Positions 6,731 to 15,900 of a stretch of DNA of 18,134 nt are shown piece after piece. The DNA is from an uncultured Ruminococcus sp. (GTDB lineage: Bacteria; Bacillota; Clostridia; Oscillospirales; Acutalibacteraceae). How positions within the stretch are numbered: the first letter of the stretch is position 1; each line of letters opens with the position of its first letter. The stretch is from NCBI GenBank assembly GCA_902773065.1, contig CACYDD010000012.1, positions 1-18,134 on the forward strand, in the 5' to 3' direction. A program made the position numbers and the translations under genes. A model generated the notes under the pieces. The model was not told the origin of the DNA. It searched no databases and worked only from the letters and a program-made list of their open reading frames with translations.

Positions 6731-8089
6731 ATGAAAATTGTAATAGTGGGATGCGGAAAAATCGGTACAGCCATCATCTCCAGTCTTGTTGATGAAGGAC
6801 ATGATGTTGTGGCAGTTGACAGTGACCCGAAAGTTCTGGAACATATTTCCAATATTCATGATGTCATGAGCGTATGCGGCAGCGGAGCAGACTGTGATAC
6901 TCTCAATGAGGCCGGAGTTGATAAAGCGCAGCTGATCGTTGCGGTAACGGCATCTGATGAGTTGAATATGCTTTGTTGTTATATCGCAGGCAAAATGGGT
7001 GCAAAGCATACGATCGCACGCATCAGAAAGCCCGAATATAATATGAATAATCTAAATTTCCTTAAACAGCAGCTTAACTTGTCAATGTCACTCAATCCTG
7101 AGCTTCTGGCTGCGAGAGAGATCTATAATATACTGCGGCTGCCCTCTGCATTGAAAATCGAGACCTTTTCTCAGCGGAATTTCGAGATCATCGAGATCAT
7201 ACTGAAAGAGGACAGTATCCTGACAGGGGTAAAACTGATGAATATCCGAAGCAAGCTAAAATCAAAATTTCTTGTATGCGTTGTGCAGCGCGGCAAGGAT
7301 GTTTATATTCCTGACGGTAATTTTGTACTCGAAAAGGGCGACAAAATCGCACTCACTGCTTCTCCTGCAGAAGTGCAGAAGCTGATGAGAAAAATTGGTC
7401 TGGACCGCAAAAAAGCAAAAAACATCATTATTCTCGGCGGCAGCAGAATTGCCTACTATCTTGCCAGAATGCTCACGCAGTCAGACAACAGTGTCAAAAT
7501 AATTGAAAAAAATGATGAAAAGTGCAGACAGCTTTCGGAGGTACTGGACAAGACTGTTATCATTAACGGTGACGGCGCACAGCAGGAGCTTCTGATGGAA
7601 GAAGGTCTGAATTCTGCCGATGCGTTTGTGGCACTGACAGGCATGGATGAAGAAAATATACTGATCTCAATTTTTGCAGATGCCAACCATGTTCCGAAAT
7701 CCATTGCAAAAGTCAATAAAAATGAACTTTTTTCCATGGCTTCAAAGCTCGGTCTGGACTGTATTGTTTCTCCGCAGAAAACAGTTGCAGATGTGCTTGT
7801 GCAATATGCGAGGGCACTGGAAAATTCCATGGGCAGCAATGTAGAAACCTTATATAAAATCATGGATGATAAGGCGGAAGTGCTGGAATTCAATGTCAGC
7901 GATGATTTTAAATCTCTGAATATTCCGCTGAAGGATCTGAAACTCAGAAAAAATATTTTGATCGTCGGTATCATCAGAGAACGAAAAGCCATTATACCGA
8001 CAGGCGATAACAAGATCCTCAAAGGCGACAAGGTGATCATTGTCGAATCAGGGATCCGTCTGAACGATCTGTCTGAAATTTTAAGTTAA
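6731..8089 (+). CDS. trkA: Trk-type potassium transport regulatory subunit
   Basis: Peripheral cytosolic protein that binds nucleotides and gates the TrkH K+ channel. Its 452 residues match the duplicated TrkA layout: TrkA_N (Rossmann, G-C-G-K-I-G at 7-12, Asp30 at the end of beta 2), TrkA_C (ending in I-P-D-G ... G-D-K), a second TrkA_N and a second TrkA_C (ending I-I-P-T-G ... G-D-K). The second glycine motif is degenerate (G-G-S-R-I-A), so the two halves may differ in NAD(H) or ATP binding. I start at ATG 6731, where the Rossmann strand begins and AGGTG sits upstream; an in-frame ATG at 6713 would add six residues. trkH follows after 15 bases, forming an operon. In other bacteria RCK_C/TrkA_C domains can bind c-di-AMP; nothing here proves that. 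Confidence 0.95.
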   Translation: MKIVIVGCGKIGTAIISSLVDEGHDVVAVDSDPKVLEHISNIHDVMSVCGSGADCDTLNEAGVDKAQLIVAVTASDELNMLCCYIAGKMGAKHTIARIRKPEYNMNNLNFLKQQLNLSMSLNPELLAAREIYNILRLPSALKIETFSQRNFEIIEIILKEDSILTGVKLMNIRSKLKSKFLVCVVQRGKDVYIPDGNFVLEKGDKIALTASPAEVQKLMRKIGLDRKKAKNIIILGGSRIAYYLARMLTQSDNSVKIIEKNDEKCRQLSEVLDKTVIINGDGAQQELLMEEGLNSADAFVALTGMDEENILISIFADANHVPKSIAKVNKNELFSMASKLGLDCIVSPQKTVADVLVQYARALENSMGSNVETLYKIMDDKAEVLEFNVSDDFKSLNIPLKDLKLRKNILIVGIIRERKAIIPTGDNKILKGDKVIIVESGIRLNDLSEILS

Positions 8090-8104
8090 ATCAGGTGTAT
8101 ATAA

Positions 8105-9565
8105 ATGAATCGAAGAATGGTATTATACAGAACAGGACAAATTCTGATGCTGGAAGGTGTATTGCTATTACTGCCGCTTGCTGTATCGTTCTGTTATCTG
8201 GAATGGAATTGTATCAGTTCCTTTGCTATTGCCTCGGCTTCTGCCTTTATCACAGGGATTCTGTTGACTCTTGCCAACCCCCGAAACAAAGTAATATTTG
8301 CACGAGAGGGATTTTCGATCGTTACTTTTGCATGGATACTTCACTCCCTGATCGGTGCTGTGCCGTTTGTTCTCAGCGGCGAAATTCCCAATTATGCCGA
8401 CGCCTTTTTTGAAACAGTCAGCGGCTTTACCACAACGGGAGCATCGATTCTCGAAAATGTAGAAGCAATGAGCAAAGGGCTGTTGTTCTGGCGAAGCTTT
8501 ACACACTGGATCGGCGGAATGGGAATTCTGGTACTGATCATGGCAATTATCCCTGCTGATTCAGGACGCTCCATCCATATCATGAGAGCGGAAATGCCCG
8601 GTCCTGTGGTAGGCAAGCTTGTTCCTAAAATCAGTGATACGGCGAAAATCCTTTATCTGATCTATCTTGTGCTGACTGTAGTAGAAATGGTTTTTCTGCT
8701 TGCAGGAGGCATGCCTGTATTTGACAGTGTAGTTTATGCACTGGGAACGGCAGGCACAGGCGGTTACGGCATTAAAGCCGATTCTGTAGGCGGGTACAGT
8801 CCCTATCTGCAATGGGTCATTGCCATTTTTATGGTGATATTTGGAATCAATTTCAATCTGTTCTATCTGGCACTCTTAAAACGCTTCAAAGCCGCTGTAA
8901 AAAATACGGAACTGTGGCTGTACCTCGGTATTATTTTTGTTTCCACCGCCATCATTACAGCAAGCATTTATCCCGTTTACGGCAATTTCGGAGAAAGTGT
9001 GCGGCAATCATTTTTTCAGGTCACCTCTGTCATTTCCACAACGGGATATTCGACTGCCGACTTTAACCTTTGGCCGCAGTTGTCAAGAAGTGTCCTGTTT
9101 TTATTGTTGTTCATCGGCGGCTGTGCAGGTTCAACCGCAGGAGGACTCAAAATGTCAAGAGTACTCATTCTGTTCAAATCCATACAGAATGATTTCAGGC
9201 GATTGCTGCACCCACGCTCTGTTGCGGCGGTACGTATTGACGGCAAAGCTGTTGATGACGAAACGCTGAAAAGAGTCAGCACCTATTTTGCATTTTATAT
9301 GTTTCTGAATTTTGCAGTCTTTTTTCTGATTTCGTTCGAGCCGTTTGATTTTGAAACCAATCTCACTGCCGCCATATCCTGTGTCAACAATGTTGGTCCC
9401 GGTCTGGGTGCAGTCGGTCCGGCAGGCAGCTATGCAGGCTATTCTGATTTTTCTACTGTTGTGCTTTCCTTTGCTATGCTCCTCGGCAGACTGGAGATTT
9501 TCCCTGTCCTTCTCGCCTTCAATCCCAAAAACTGGGTCAGCAAACACAACGTGTCTGCAAAATGA
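8105..9565 (+). CDS. trkH: Trk-type potassium uptake channel subunit
   Basis: Integral membrane K+ translocating subunit that works with TrkA. The 486 residues are largely hydrophobic and contain the four pore loops of the SKT superfamily, each with its filter Gly: T-T-T-G-A-S, G-T-G-G-Y-G, S-T-T-G-Y-S and N-V-G-P-G-L-G. Length and order fit TrkH. A basic cytosolic loop (L-L-H-P-R-S) precedes the last membrane repeat. The ATG at 8105 lies 15 bases after the trkA stop with CAGGTG between, so the pair is co-transcribed. The gene appears intact. I found no convincing terminator directly downstream; the next 195 bases hold no gene. Confidence 0.96.
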   Translation: MNRRMVLYRTGQILMLEGVLLLLPLAVSFCYLEWNCISSFAIASASAFITGILLTLANPRNKVIFAREGFSIVTFAWILHSLIGAVPFVLSGEIPNYADAFFETVSGFTTTGASILENVEAMSKGLLFWRSFTHWIGGMGILVLIMAIIPADSGRSIHIMRAEMPGPVVGKLVPKISDTAKILYLIYLVLTVVEMVFLLAGGMPVFDSVVYALGTAGTGGYGIKADSVGGYSPYLQWVIAIFMVIFGINFNLFYLALLKRFKAAVKNTELWLYLGIIFVSTAIITASIYPVYGNFGESVRQSFFQVTSVISTTGYSTADFNLWPQLSRSVLFLLLFIGGCAGSTAGGLKMSRVLILFKSIQNDFRRLLHPRSVAAVRIDGKAVDDETLKRVSTYFAFYMFLNFAVFFLISFEPFDFETNLTAAISCVNNVGPGLGAVGPAGSYAGYSDFSTVVLSFAMLLGRLEIFPVLLAFNPKNWVSKHNVSAK

Positions 9566-9760
9566 TTAGATTATGGAGTTCGATGAAAAGTTAGTGTAAA
9601 TATTTCCAGGAGTTTACGCAGTGGCATAAAACTGTAGTATAATTAGGTTCGGCGGTTTGTTGTAAAACCAAACTTTATGGCACGGGTACGTGACCGCACT
9701 GGACGGTTTTGCTTTCTGCTTTATTGAAGTCCATTATTTTGTTGCCGCGGCAGTGAAGCT

Positions 9761-10522
9761 ATGCAATATACAAATTTGAGCGCGAAATTGACTGCGGAGG
9801 CACTCCGCCGTTGGCAGGAAAGAGATATCGCTAAATACTGACAAAGTTCTACCATCAAAATAGCACTGATCGGCTTTGAAAATCAAGCCAAAGCCGATAA
9901 ATATGTTGCCGTCCGAGTAATAGGCTATGACGGTGCAGATTATCGGAATCAATATAAAGCAAAGAAAAGCGGCGAAAGTAAAGATGAAAAATTCTATCCT
10001 GTGATCACGTTGGTAATTTATTTCGGAAAGGACGATTGGAACTACGGCACAAATCTCCATTCCTGCCTTGATATATCACCTGAGTTATTACCGTTTGTCA
10101 GTGATTATAAGGTGAATTTCTACTCACTAAAAGACATGACTGAAGAACAAATTGAAAACTTCAAATCTGATTTCAAGGTAATAGCAGAATTTTTCCATGC
10201 TCTGAGCAGCGGCGAGAATTATCACCCGACAAATCAGAAATTGGACCATCCTGAGGAAGTAATTGACATGATAAGCACATTTTCAGGCGATGACAGATTC
10301 AGAGATGAATACAATTCAATCAGTAAACAGATAAAAGAAGGAGGAATTTCCATGTGTGAAATTTATGATAAAATTTTACAAGAAGGTGAGGCCAAAGGCT
10401 TTTTTTTTTTTTTTTTGTCATTAGTAAAAAAAGGCATGATCAGCCTCGCACAAGCTGCTGAACAAGCCAATATGACTATTGAAGAATTTGAAAGCAAAAC
10501 AGGTTTACAGACGCAAAACTAA
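9761..10522 (+). pseudogene. Rpn/YhgA-type PD-(D/E)XK nuclease (putative transposase), degraded
   Basis: From ATG 9761 one frame runs 254 codons with a single internal TGA (9839-9841). It reads Q-E-R-D-I-A-K-Y-stop, then I-K-I-A-L-I-G-F-E-N-Q. Family members have Q-E-R-D-V-A-K-Y-W here, so TGG has probably become TGA. The downstream part keeps the family pattern: F-Y-P-V-I-T-L-V-I-Y-F-G, the L-D-I-S-P-E-L-L-P-F-V-S-D-Y block, and the C-terminal tail S-L-V-K-K-G-M-I. The usual first 80 or so residues are missing, and T17 encodes Phe repeats in the C-terminal hinge. Rpn proteins are linked to DNA breakage and recA-independent recombination. The longest uninterrupted piece starts after the TGA and has an in-frame GTG at 10001. 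I consider it a relic. Confidence 0.8.
10400..10416 (+). repeat. T17 homopolymer inside the Rpn-like gene
   Basis: Seventeen consecutive T encode five Phe and the start of a Leu codon, between G-E-A-K-G and S-L-V-K-K-G. A tract this long is prone to replication and transcription slippage and to sequencing error. Confidence 0.95.
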
Positions 10523-10531
10523 TTTCTACTA

Positions 10532-10572
10532 AAAACCGGTCAGCAGTAATAACATAACTGCTGACCGGTTTT
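10532..10572. terminator. Bidirectional terminator between Rpn relic and PIN-like gene
   Basis: A 16-bp stem (10532-10547 with 10557-10572) with a 9-base loop. AAAA/TTTT ends are built into the stem, and A5 precedes it. It lies between convergent genes, 7 bases from the stop of the minus-strand gene. The T tract is short on both sides. Confidence 0.8.
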
Positions 10573-10579
10573 GGTTGAT

Positions 10580-11842
10580 TTACAGGTTTGTAATAACAGC
10601 AAGGTAGGGTTTGACAACTTTGTAGATATTCTGACGTTCGGCAAGAGTGCCGGGCATTCTTTTCATAAAGTCGCGGTAGACTACCTGCATATTTTTCGTA
10701 CCCTTTTCGTTGATGATCGCACAGATCTCCCCTGCCGGTGTGTCTTCGAGGTCATTGAAGCGCAGGGCTGTTTTCATCAGAGATTTCAGTCTTTGCGGCT
10801 TTGTGGGAAGATAGAGTTTCAGCATCGTTTGGCGGTAAGAACTGTCGGTCTTGAAATGGGCATAAATTTCTTTGGAATCCTCCGAACCGAAACCAATCGT
10901 AAGCACACGATTGACAAGAGCAAGGTCTGTGGAACGCACACTCCTGCACATTTCGATAATATATTCTGCATTTGACATTTTGTGCAGTGCTGCTTCAGTT
11001 TCAGGATCACTTACAGTGGGAATCAGTACATTTTTGTTCTCATTGTCATTCTTGGTTTCAATTTCTGTTTTAATTTCGTCCGCTGCCTGGTTCACTTTAT
11101 CTGAAACGATTTTTGTTTCTTTATCGGACTCAGGTTTCATTTCCTTTGCTTTATCGGGAACAACTTTCTTCTCTTCCTTAACTGATATTGCTTCAGGATC
11201 ATTTTTCGTTTTTTCTTTGGTGTGCTGAGTGTTGGTTTTCTGCGGTGCAGATGACGCAAGCAGCGCATCTGTTACAACAGTTTTTCTGTCAACACGTTTT
11301 TTCTCCGAAAGGTTTACTGTTGTATTCACCGCATTCTTGATATTGGTTTTTTCATCTTTTATCAGCTGTTTCGGCGGCGGTGTGGGCTTGGAAGTATTTT
11401 TTTCGTACGGATTATGATTGTTAGCTGCTGTTTTTTTCTTTTTATTTTTCGGATTGGGTTTGGGCTTGAATTGAAAAGCAGCGACTGCCGGCTCGGTAAA
11501 GCTGACAAGCTCCACATCAACATTCAGTTTCTGCCAGTGCCTTACCGCTGCCACATAGCCCTTGTCGTTGGAATACACAACAAATCCGCGTCTGGGGTGC
11601 TTCTGCACAAGGTATGCCAGAACGCCCATCAGCTGCAGATCGAGGGCATTGTCACCTGTCATACACTCAACAAATTCGATATTCTTTTTCTTATGATCCG
11701 TTTTCAGAAATTCCTCCAGCCTTCCTGAATGATAGACAGTATAGAAAATAATAATTTTATCTTTTTTTCTTGATTTCTCTATAATTTCAAAAAGTCTGTT
11801 CTGAACATTTTCCGAATCGATCAGTATGTATCTTTTCTTCAA
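10580..11842 (-). CDS. PIN/NYN-like putative RNase with long charged linker
   Basis: A 420-residue protein. Residues 1-115 look like a PIN/NYN-type nuclease: I-L-I-D-S-E-N-V at the N-terminus (Asp9), G-D-N-A-L-D (Asp64, Asp68) and Y-S-N-D-K-G (Asp93), the acidic set that binds metal in such folds. Residues 125-285 are Lys/Glu/Thr/Pro-rich, low complexity and probably disordered. The last 130 or so residues form a folded-looking helical region I do not recognise. I choose TTG 11840-11842: AAAGGA precedes it by 9 bases, the strong promoter at 11875-11903 would start RNA only about 5 bases before the alternative ATG (11863), and the fold begins here. No toxin or antitoxin partner is adjacent. 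RNase function is inferred from the residues; the target is unknown. Confidence 0.8.
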   Translation of the reverse strand: MKKRYILIDSENVQNRLFEIIEKSRKKDKIIIFYTVYHSGRLEEFLKTDHKKKNIEFVECMTGDNALDLQLMGVLAYLVQKHPRRGFVVYSNDKGYVAAVRHWQKLNVDVELVSFTEPAVAAFQFKPKPNPKNKKKKTAANNHNPYEKNTSKPTPPPKQLIKDEKTNIKNAVNTTVNLSEKKRVDRKTVVTDALLASSAPQKTNTQHTKEKTKNDPEAISVKEEKKVVPDKAKEMKPESDKETKIVSDKVNQAADEIKTEIETKNDNENKNVLIPTVSDPETEAALHKMSNAEYIIEMCRSVRSTDLALVNRVLTIGFGSEDSKEIYAHFKTDSSYRQTMLKLYLPTKPQRLKSLMKTALRFNDLEDTPAGEICAIINEKGTKNMQVVYRDFMKRMPGTLAERQNIYKVVKPYLAVITNL

Positions 11843-11874
11843 AATTACACGTCCTTTCAACATACTTCTATCTT

Positions 11875-11903
11875 ATTTTACCCTGAATCTTCTTGTTTGT
11901 CAA
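11875..11903 (-). promoter_or_regulatory. Strong promoter of the PIN-like gene
   Basis: Minus-strand TTGACA (11898-11903, perfect), exactly 17 bases, TAAAAT (11875-11880, 5 of 6). Transcription would start near 11868, supporting the TTG start at 11842 with a leader of about 26 bases. It directly follows the terminator of the upstream AIM24-type gene. Confidence 0.75.
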
Positions 11904-11904
11904 C

Positions 11905-11938
11905 AAAAAAGGAACCAGCGAGCTGCCGGTCCCTTTTT
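11905..11938 (-). terminator. Terminator of the AIM24-type gene
   Basis: On the minus strand a fully paired 9-bp stem (11925-11933 with 11911-11919, two G-U pairs) and a 5-base loop are followed by T6 (11905-11910) and preceded by A5. The two non-Watson-Crick positions pair only on the minus-strand RNA, which sets the direction. Confidence 0.8.
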
Positions 11939-11986
11939 CGTGCTCAAGTTTATCAATAATCATAAATTTATCGCCGCACCATAAAA
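11936..11986 (+). repeat. Dispersed repeat copy 1 (about 50 bp)
   Basis: Begins TTTCGTGCTCAAGTTT, contains the palindrome ATAAATTTAT (11962-11971) and ends GCCGCACCATAAA. It matches 12826-12874 in the same orientation with a few substitutions and one indel. It is non-coding, downstream of the AIM24-type gene. Confidence 0.75.
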
Positions 11987-12039
11987 ACTAACAAACGCTT
12001 CTCAAAACGTTCCGATGGCAGATTATGTAAGTTTCATGA

Positions 12040-12717
12040 TCAGTTGCTTCTCGGAATAAACGGTGCGATTGCTCCTGCGACATTGTTGATCGGCATTGTC
12101 TGAAGAATCAGCTTACCCGGACCTGTCACAACAGTATTGAAAAGACCTTCGCCACCAAACAAAGCATTTTTAATTCCCGGTACGCTCTGTATATCCATAC
12201 TGCATGAACCGGACATAGCGGCAACATAACCTGTATCGATCACCATAGATTCTCCCGGACCGAGATTGTATTCCACTGCATAACCGTCAATTTCCACAAA
12301 TGCGACGCCCTGACCCGAAAGCCGCTGCATGATAAAGCCCTCGCCGCCAAAAAAGCCTGCGCCCAGTCTTTTCTGGAAAAATACTGAAAGCTCTACGGTT
12401 GCTTCGGAAGCAAGAAAACCTGATTTCTGCACAATGATTTCCTGTCCGGGAGCGATATTGAACGCACGGATCGAACCGGGAAAGCTTGAAGCAAAAGCGA
12501 TCATTCCGTTGCCGCCTGTTGCGGTATAACGATTCTGGAACATTGCTTCGCCCGAAAACATTCTGCCGAACATTTTGCCGACACCGCCGCCGACGGTTTC
12601 CATTTTCATATTCGGTGACATCCAGCTCATTGCACCCTTTTCGGTTATCATACATTCACCCATTGCAAGCTGACATTCCACAACCGGAAGCGGTTCACCT
12701 AAAATTTTATACTGCAT
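12040..12717 (-). CDS. AIM24 / TIGR00266 family protein
   Basis: A 225-residue Gly-rich, mostly beta protein with the repeating hydrophobic/Gly pattern of the TIGR00266/AIM24 family: a central F-F-G-G-E-G-F-I-M-Q-R-L-S-G-Q-G, then G-P-G-E-S-M-V-I-D-T-G-Y and L-F-G-G-E-G-L-F-N near the C-terminus. The family folds as a beta-sandwich trimer; its bacterial role is unknown. No signal peptide or membrane segment is seen, so it should be cytosolic. ATG 12715-12717 has GGAGG 7 bases upstream. It stands alone with its own promoter and terminator and is flanked by two copies of a dispersed repeat. Confidence 0.92.
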   Translation of the reverse strand: MQYKILGEPLPVVECQLAMGECMITEKGAMSWMSPNMKMETVGGGVGKMFGRMFSGEAMFQNRYTATGGNGMIAFASSFPGSIRAFNIAPGQEIIVQKSGFLASEATVELSVFFQKRLGAGFFGGEGFIMQRLSGQGVAFVEIDGYAVEYNLGPGESMVIDTGYVAAMSGSCSMDIQSVPGIKNALFGGEGLFNTVVTGPGKLILQTMPINNVAGAIAPFIPRSN

Positions 12718-12763
12718 AATAAAACCTCCTTGTTTTTTTTGACAAAATTTTTGATTTGTTCAT

Positions 12764-12793
12764 ATTATATCATAACAGGCAGTGAATAATCAA
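12764..12793 (-). promoter_or_regulatory. Candidate promoter of the AIM24-type gene
   Basis: Minus-strand TTGATT (12788-12793), 18 bases, perfect TATAAT (12764-12769). The leader would be about 40 bases. Confidence 0.6.
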
Positions 12794-12825
12794 CTGTTAT
12801 TTTTGTGCGTGACCGCACCGAACTA

Positions 12826-12874
12826 TTTCGTGCTTAAGTTTTTGAGAACCATAAATTTATTGCCGCACCATAAA
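12826..12874 (+). repeat. Dispersed repeat copy 2 (about 50 bp)
   Basis: Same orientation as copy 1: TTTCGTGCTTAAGTTT, palindrome ATAAATTTAT (12851-12860), then GCCGCACCATAAA. A small hairpin GTGCG-TGAC-CGCAC (12805-12818) lies just to the left. It sits between the GGDEF gene stop and the AIM24 promoter. No protein is encoded. Confidence 0.75.
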
Positions 12875-12905
12875 GTCTCAGAATTATTACACCTACTTTT
12901 ATCTC

Positions 12906-15900
12906 TTATCTTTCAGTATATAGTTTGTATGTGGATTTCCCATGTCTTTTAACATAATAAAGCATCTGATCAGCATGATTCAGAGCTGTTTCAAAGACAT
13001 CTTTGGAACCGCCCGGAAAAGAAGCAATGCCGATAGAGCATGAGATCTTTTTATCTGCGGGAATATCGATTTTCCGGTTTAATTTATTTGCAATACGCTC
13101 TTTCAATCCGTCTTTGATTTCTTCATATATTTCTTCGGCAAGACGAACACCGTCACTTTCTGACTGGTCATACAGAAGAATAATAAATTCGTCGCCGCCG
13201 TAGCGCACAGGAATCCCCTTATTTTTTGTCATTTTTTTAAACATTTCCGCAAAGACAACCAATACCAGATCACCGATCTCGTGACCGAATGTGTCATTAT
13301 AATACTTGAAATTATCAAGATCGACATAAAGGATCACATTATTTTTCCGGCTGCCTTGCGAACAGATCACATCGATCTGCCGGCTTAATCCGCTTCTGTT
13401 CGGAATGCCCGTCAGATGATCCGTTATTGCTGACTGTTCCAGCTTCTGGTTCATCATTTCGATCATCAGCCGGTTATCGATCCTTCTCATCATTTCACAG
13501 AACTGGCTGAAGGCAAATTTCAGGATGCCAAGATCGTCCTCTCCCGGAAGGATACGACTTCCCACACTTCTTCTTTTAATTTTGATACAGGCAAGAAGTA
13601 CCGTTTCAATTCCTGAATGCTCCATAATAGGGATTCCGATCATGGTCATGATGTATTTTTCCCCAAAGGGTTGCATAAGCGGCAGGAACCGCTCAAAATT
13701 CTTATCGGTGCGGTTTGACAGAAATGCCTGTTTATAGCTGCGGAAGAACTCAAATATTTCATCAACCTCCTCCGTTCTGTCAAAGGGGTTTTCTCCTTCA
13801 CACATCACTGTATGTTTTCCGTCTTTTCTGCGCAGAATGATGATCTCATCCAGATTATAACTGTTTTTCAGAACAGCAGAGGTATTGCGGAACAGATCGT
13901 CCGTTGTCATATTTTCACGGCTGATGGTTTCCTGTAAGACTGTCAGAAATTTGATATCATTTTCTCTTTTTACCAGCCGATTCTGTGTTCCCGCCTGTCT
14001 GGCAGTCTGTAGCATATGTGCCACCGGAAGCTGTGCCGTTTCTGCAAGCAGCGGCTCTTTTTGCCTTGTGCCGTTTTCCATAAAATACTGTAATTTTTGT
14101 TTTTTTCTTTGGAAGCCTTCCTTATCACAATATGCGATTGCTTCCGATAACACCCGGTCAGCCTCCTTGTTCCTCTGCATTTTCCGGTACAACACCGCCT
14201 GCTCCAGTGCCAGAACAGGAAATGTAAAAAACATCGCTCCCGATGCAGAGTTCATATATTTTCTGACAGCATCAAATTCTCTTTGACAAAGTTCAGATCG
14301 ATTTTCGTAATTATACAACATTCCTTTCACAAGGTGATATAAAAGAAGATCTTCATCCCATTCACCCTCATGATTTTCCCGCAATACCTTCAGCATATGC
14401 TCTACGAGTACTTCCATCTTGCTCAGGTAGTAATAGCTGTTATAATATTCCTCCTGATAATAGCAGCTGATGGCAATCATACTGTAAAGCTTTGTGGTAC
14501 TGCAGGCGTTGATAGAACGGTGACCCAATTCCTTCATCATTTTAAAAATCAGGTCAATGACCCGGATCGCATTTTCATAGGCTTCTGCCACAAAATAATC
14601 CAATGCCAGATTATAAAGGGAATTCATCACATCATCGGGTTTTTCCAGTTCTGCCAGATTACAGACACTTCTGACAAGATAATCGTGTGCTTTTTCAAAA
14701 TCCTCCAGAATAATGCTGTTATAGCCCAGTCCGGCAAAGCCATGCGCCTCTCTCAGCGGATTCGGCCTCCTTAAAACAGCAAGCCTTTTTTCATACATTC
14801 TGCGTACATAGGTGTGATATCCGTAGCGGGAATATAAAATGATATTTTTCATATACGCGTTCATCAGAAAATTATCATTTTCCAAGGCTGTTCCCGTTTG
14901 AATTCCCAGATTGAAGTAATATGGTTCTTCTTCGTTCCGGACAATCTTCTGTATACTCTCTTTGTCATTTTCAAAGCCAAAAACATACAGATAGGCAAGA
15001 AAATTCGTAAACCCGAATTTCTTTGCCTTGTCCAGCACATTGACATCTATTTCATCACAAAAATTATACTCAAATATATCCTTTCCGATTCCGCAGCGTG
15101 AAGACCACAGCAGCACTTCCGCCTTGCATACCAGATACTCATCTCCCGCTTCCGTGGCGATCTCAATACATTTCCTGCAATATACTTCCACGTGTTTTGA
15201 CTGCGACAGAATCATTCTCGCTCTTGCAAAGGTATAATAATACCGATATCTGATAATTGGTTCTTCACCCTCACCAGCACCTAAACTTGTCAGCTTATCA
15301 CATATCACAAGTGCATGATTGGTATGTCCGAGATTCATATCGATCATTGCCGCAAGCAACAGAAAAGTGACCTGCTCCTCTTTGGTAAGCCAGATCGTTT
15401 TCTCGTCCATCCGATACAGAATATCCCCCATATAATAATAAGCATCCTCCAATGCAAATGTATGATACATATTTGTCAGTTTTCGGAAATATTCCTGTTT
15501 TTTATTATTATCAAACCAGAACTCATCCTGTACATCGATTGTTCTTTGGCTGTCCATACTTCCCCAGTCGAGCTGAAGATCCCGTTCCTCCGAGACCAGT
15601 ATCAGGTCATCCCATATTCTTTTTTTATAGTCTGCGATCCTGAACTCATCATTGTACATGACTATGACATGAATATTCATCGTTTTATCCATAATTTTCT
15701 TTAAAAGCTGTACGGTGCTGTACGGTGCCATATGAAATTTAGAAAGGATCATGATCAGATGCTGCTGCTTTGAGATATATTCCAGTATGCCTGTCAGATT
15801 CTGTATCATCCGGTCTGTTTCATGTTGTATCTCAAAATACATCACATCCTCCTGCCTTGTACAGATATTATGACTAATCAATCCTGCCAGAGGCTCAATA

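Noticed and set aside
9566..9760. Small gene or terminator after trkH
   Set aside because: Frames are short and broken. GTGTAAA/TTTACGC near 9594-9619 could form a weak 7-bp hairpin but has no T tract. A lone TATAAT at 9638-9643 lacks a good -35.
10580..11842. Toxin of a PIN-type toxin-antitoxin pair
   Set aside because: The protein is about three times the length of VapC-type toxins and has no small upstream antitoxin gene; it has its own promoter and terminator.
12805..12818. Terminator for the GGDEF gene
   Set aside because: The 5-bp hairpin GTGCG-TGAC-CGCAC is followed on the minus strand by A-rich, not T-rich, sequence and lies about 90 bp past the stop.
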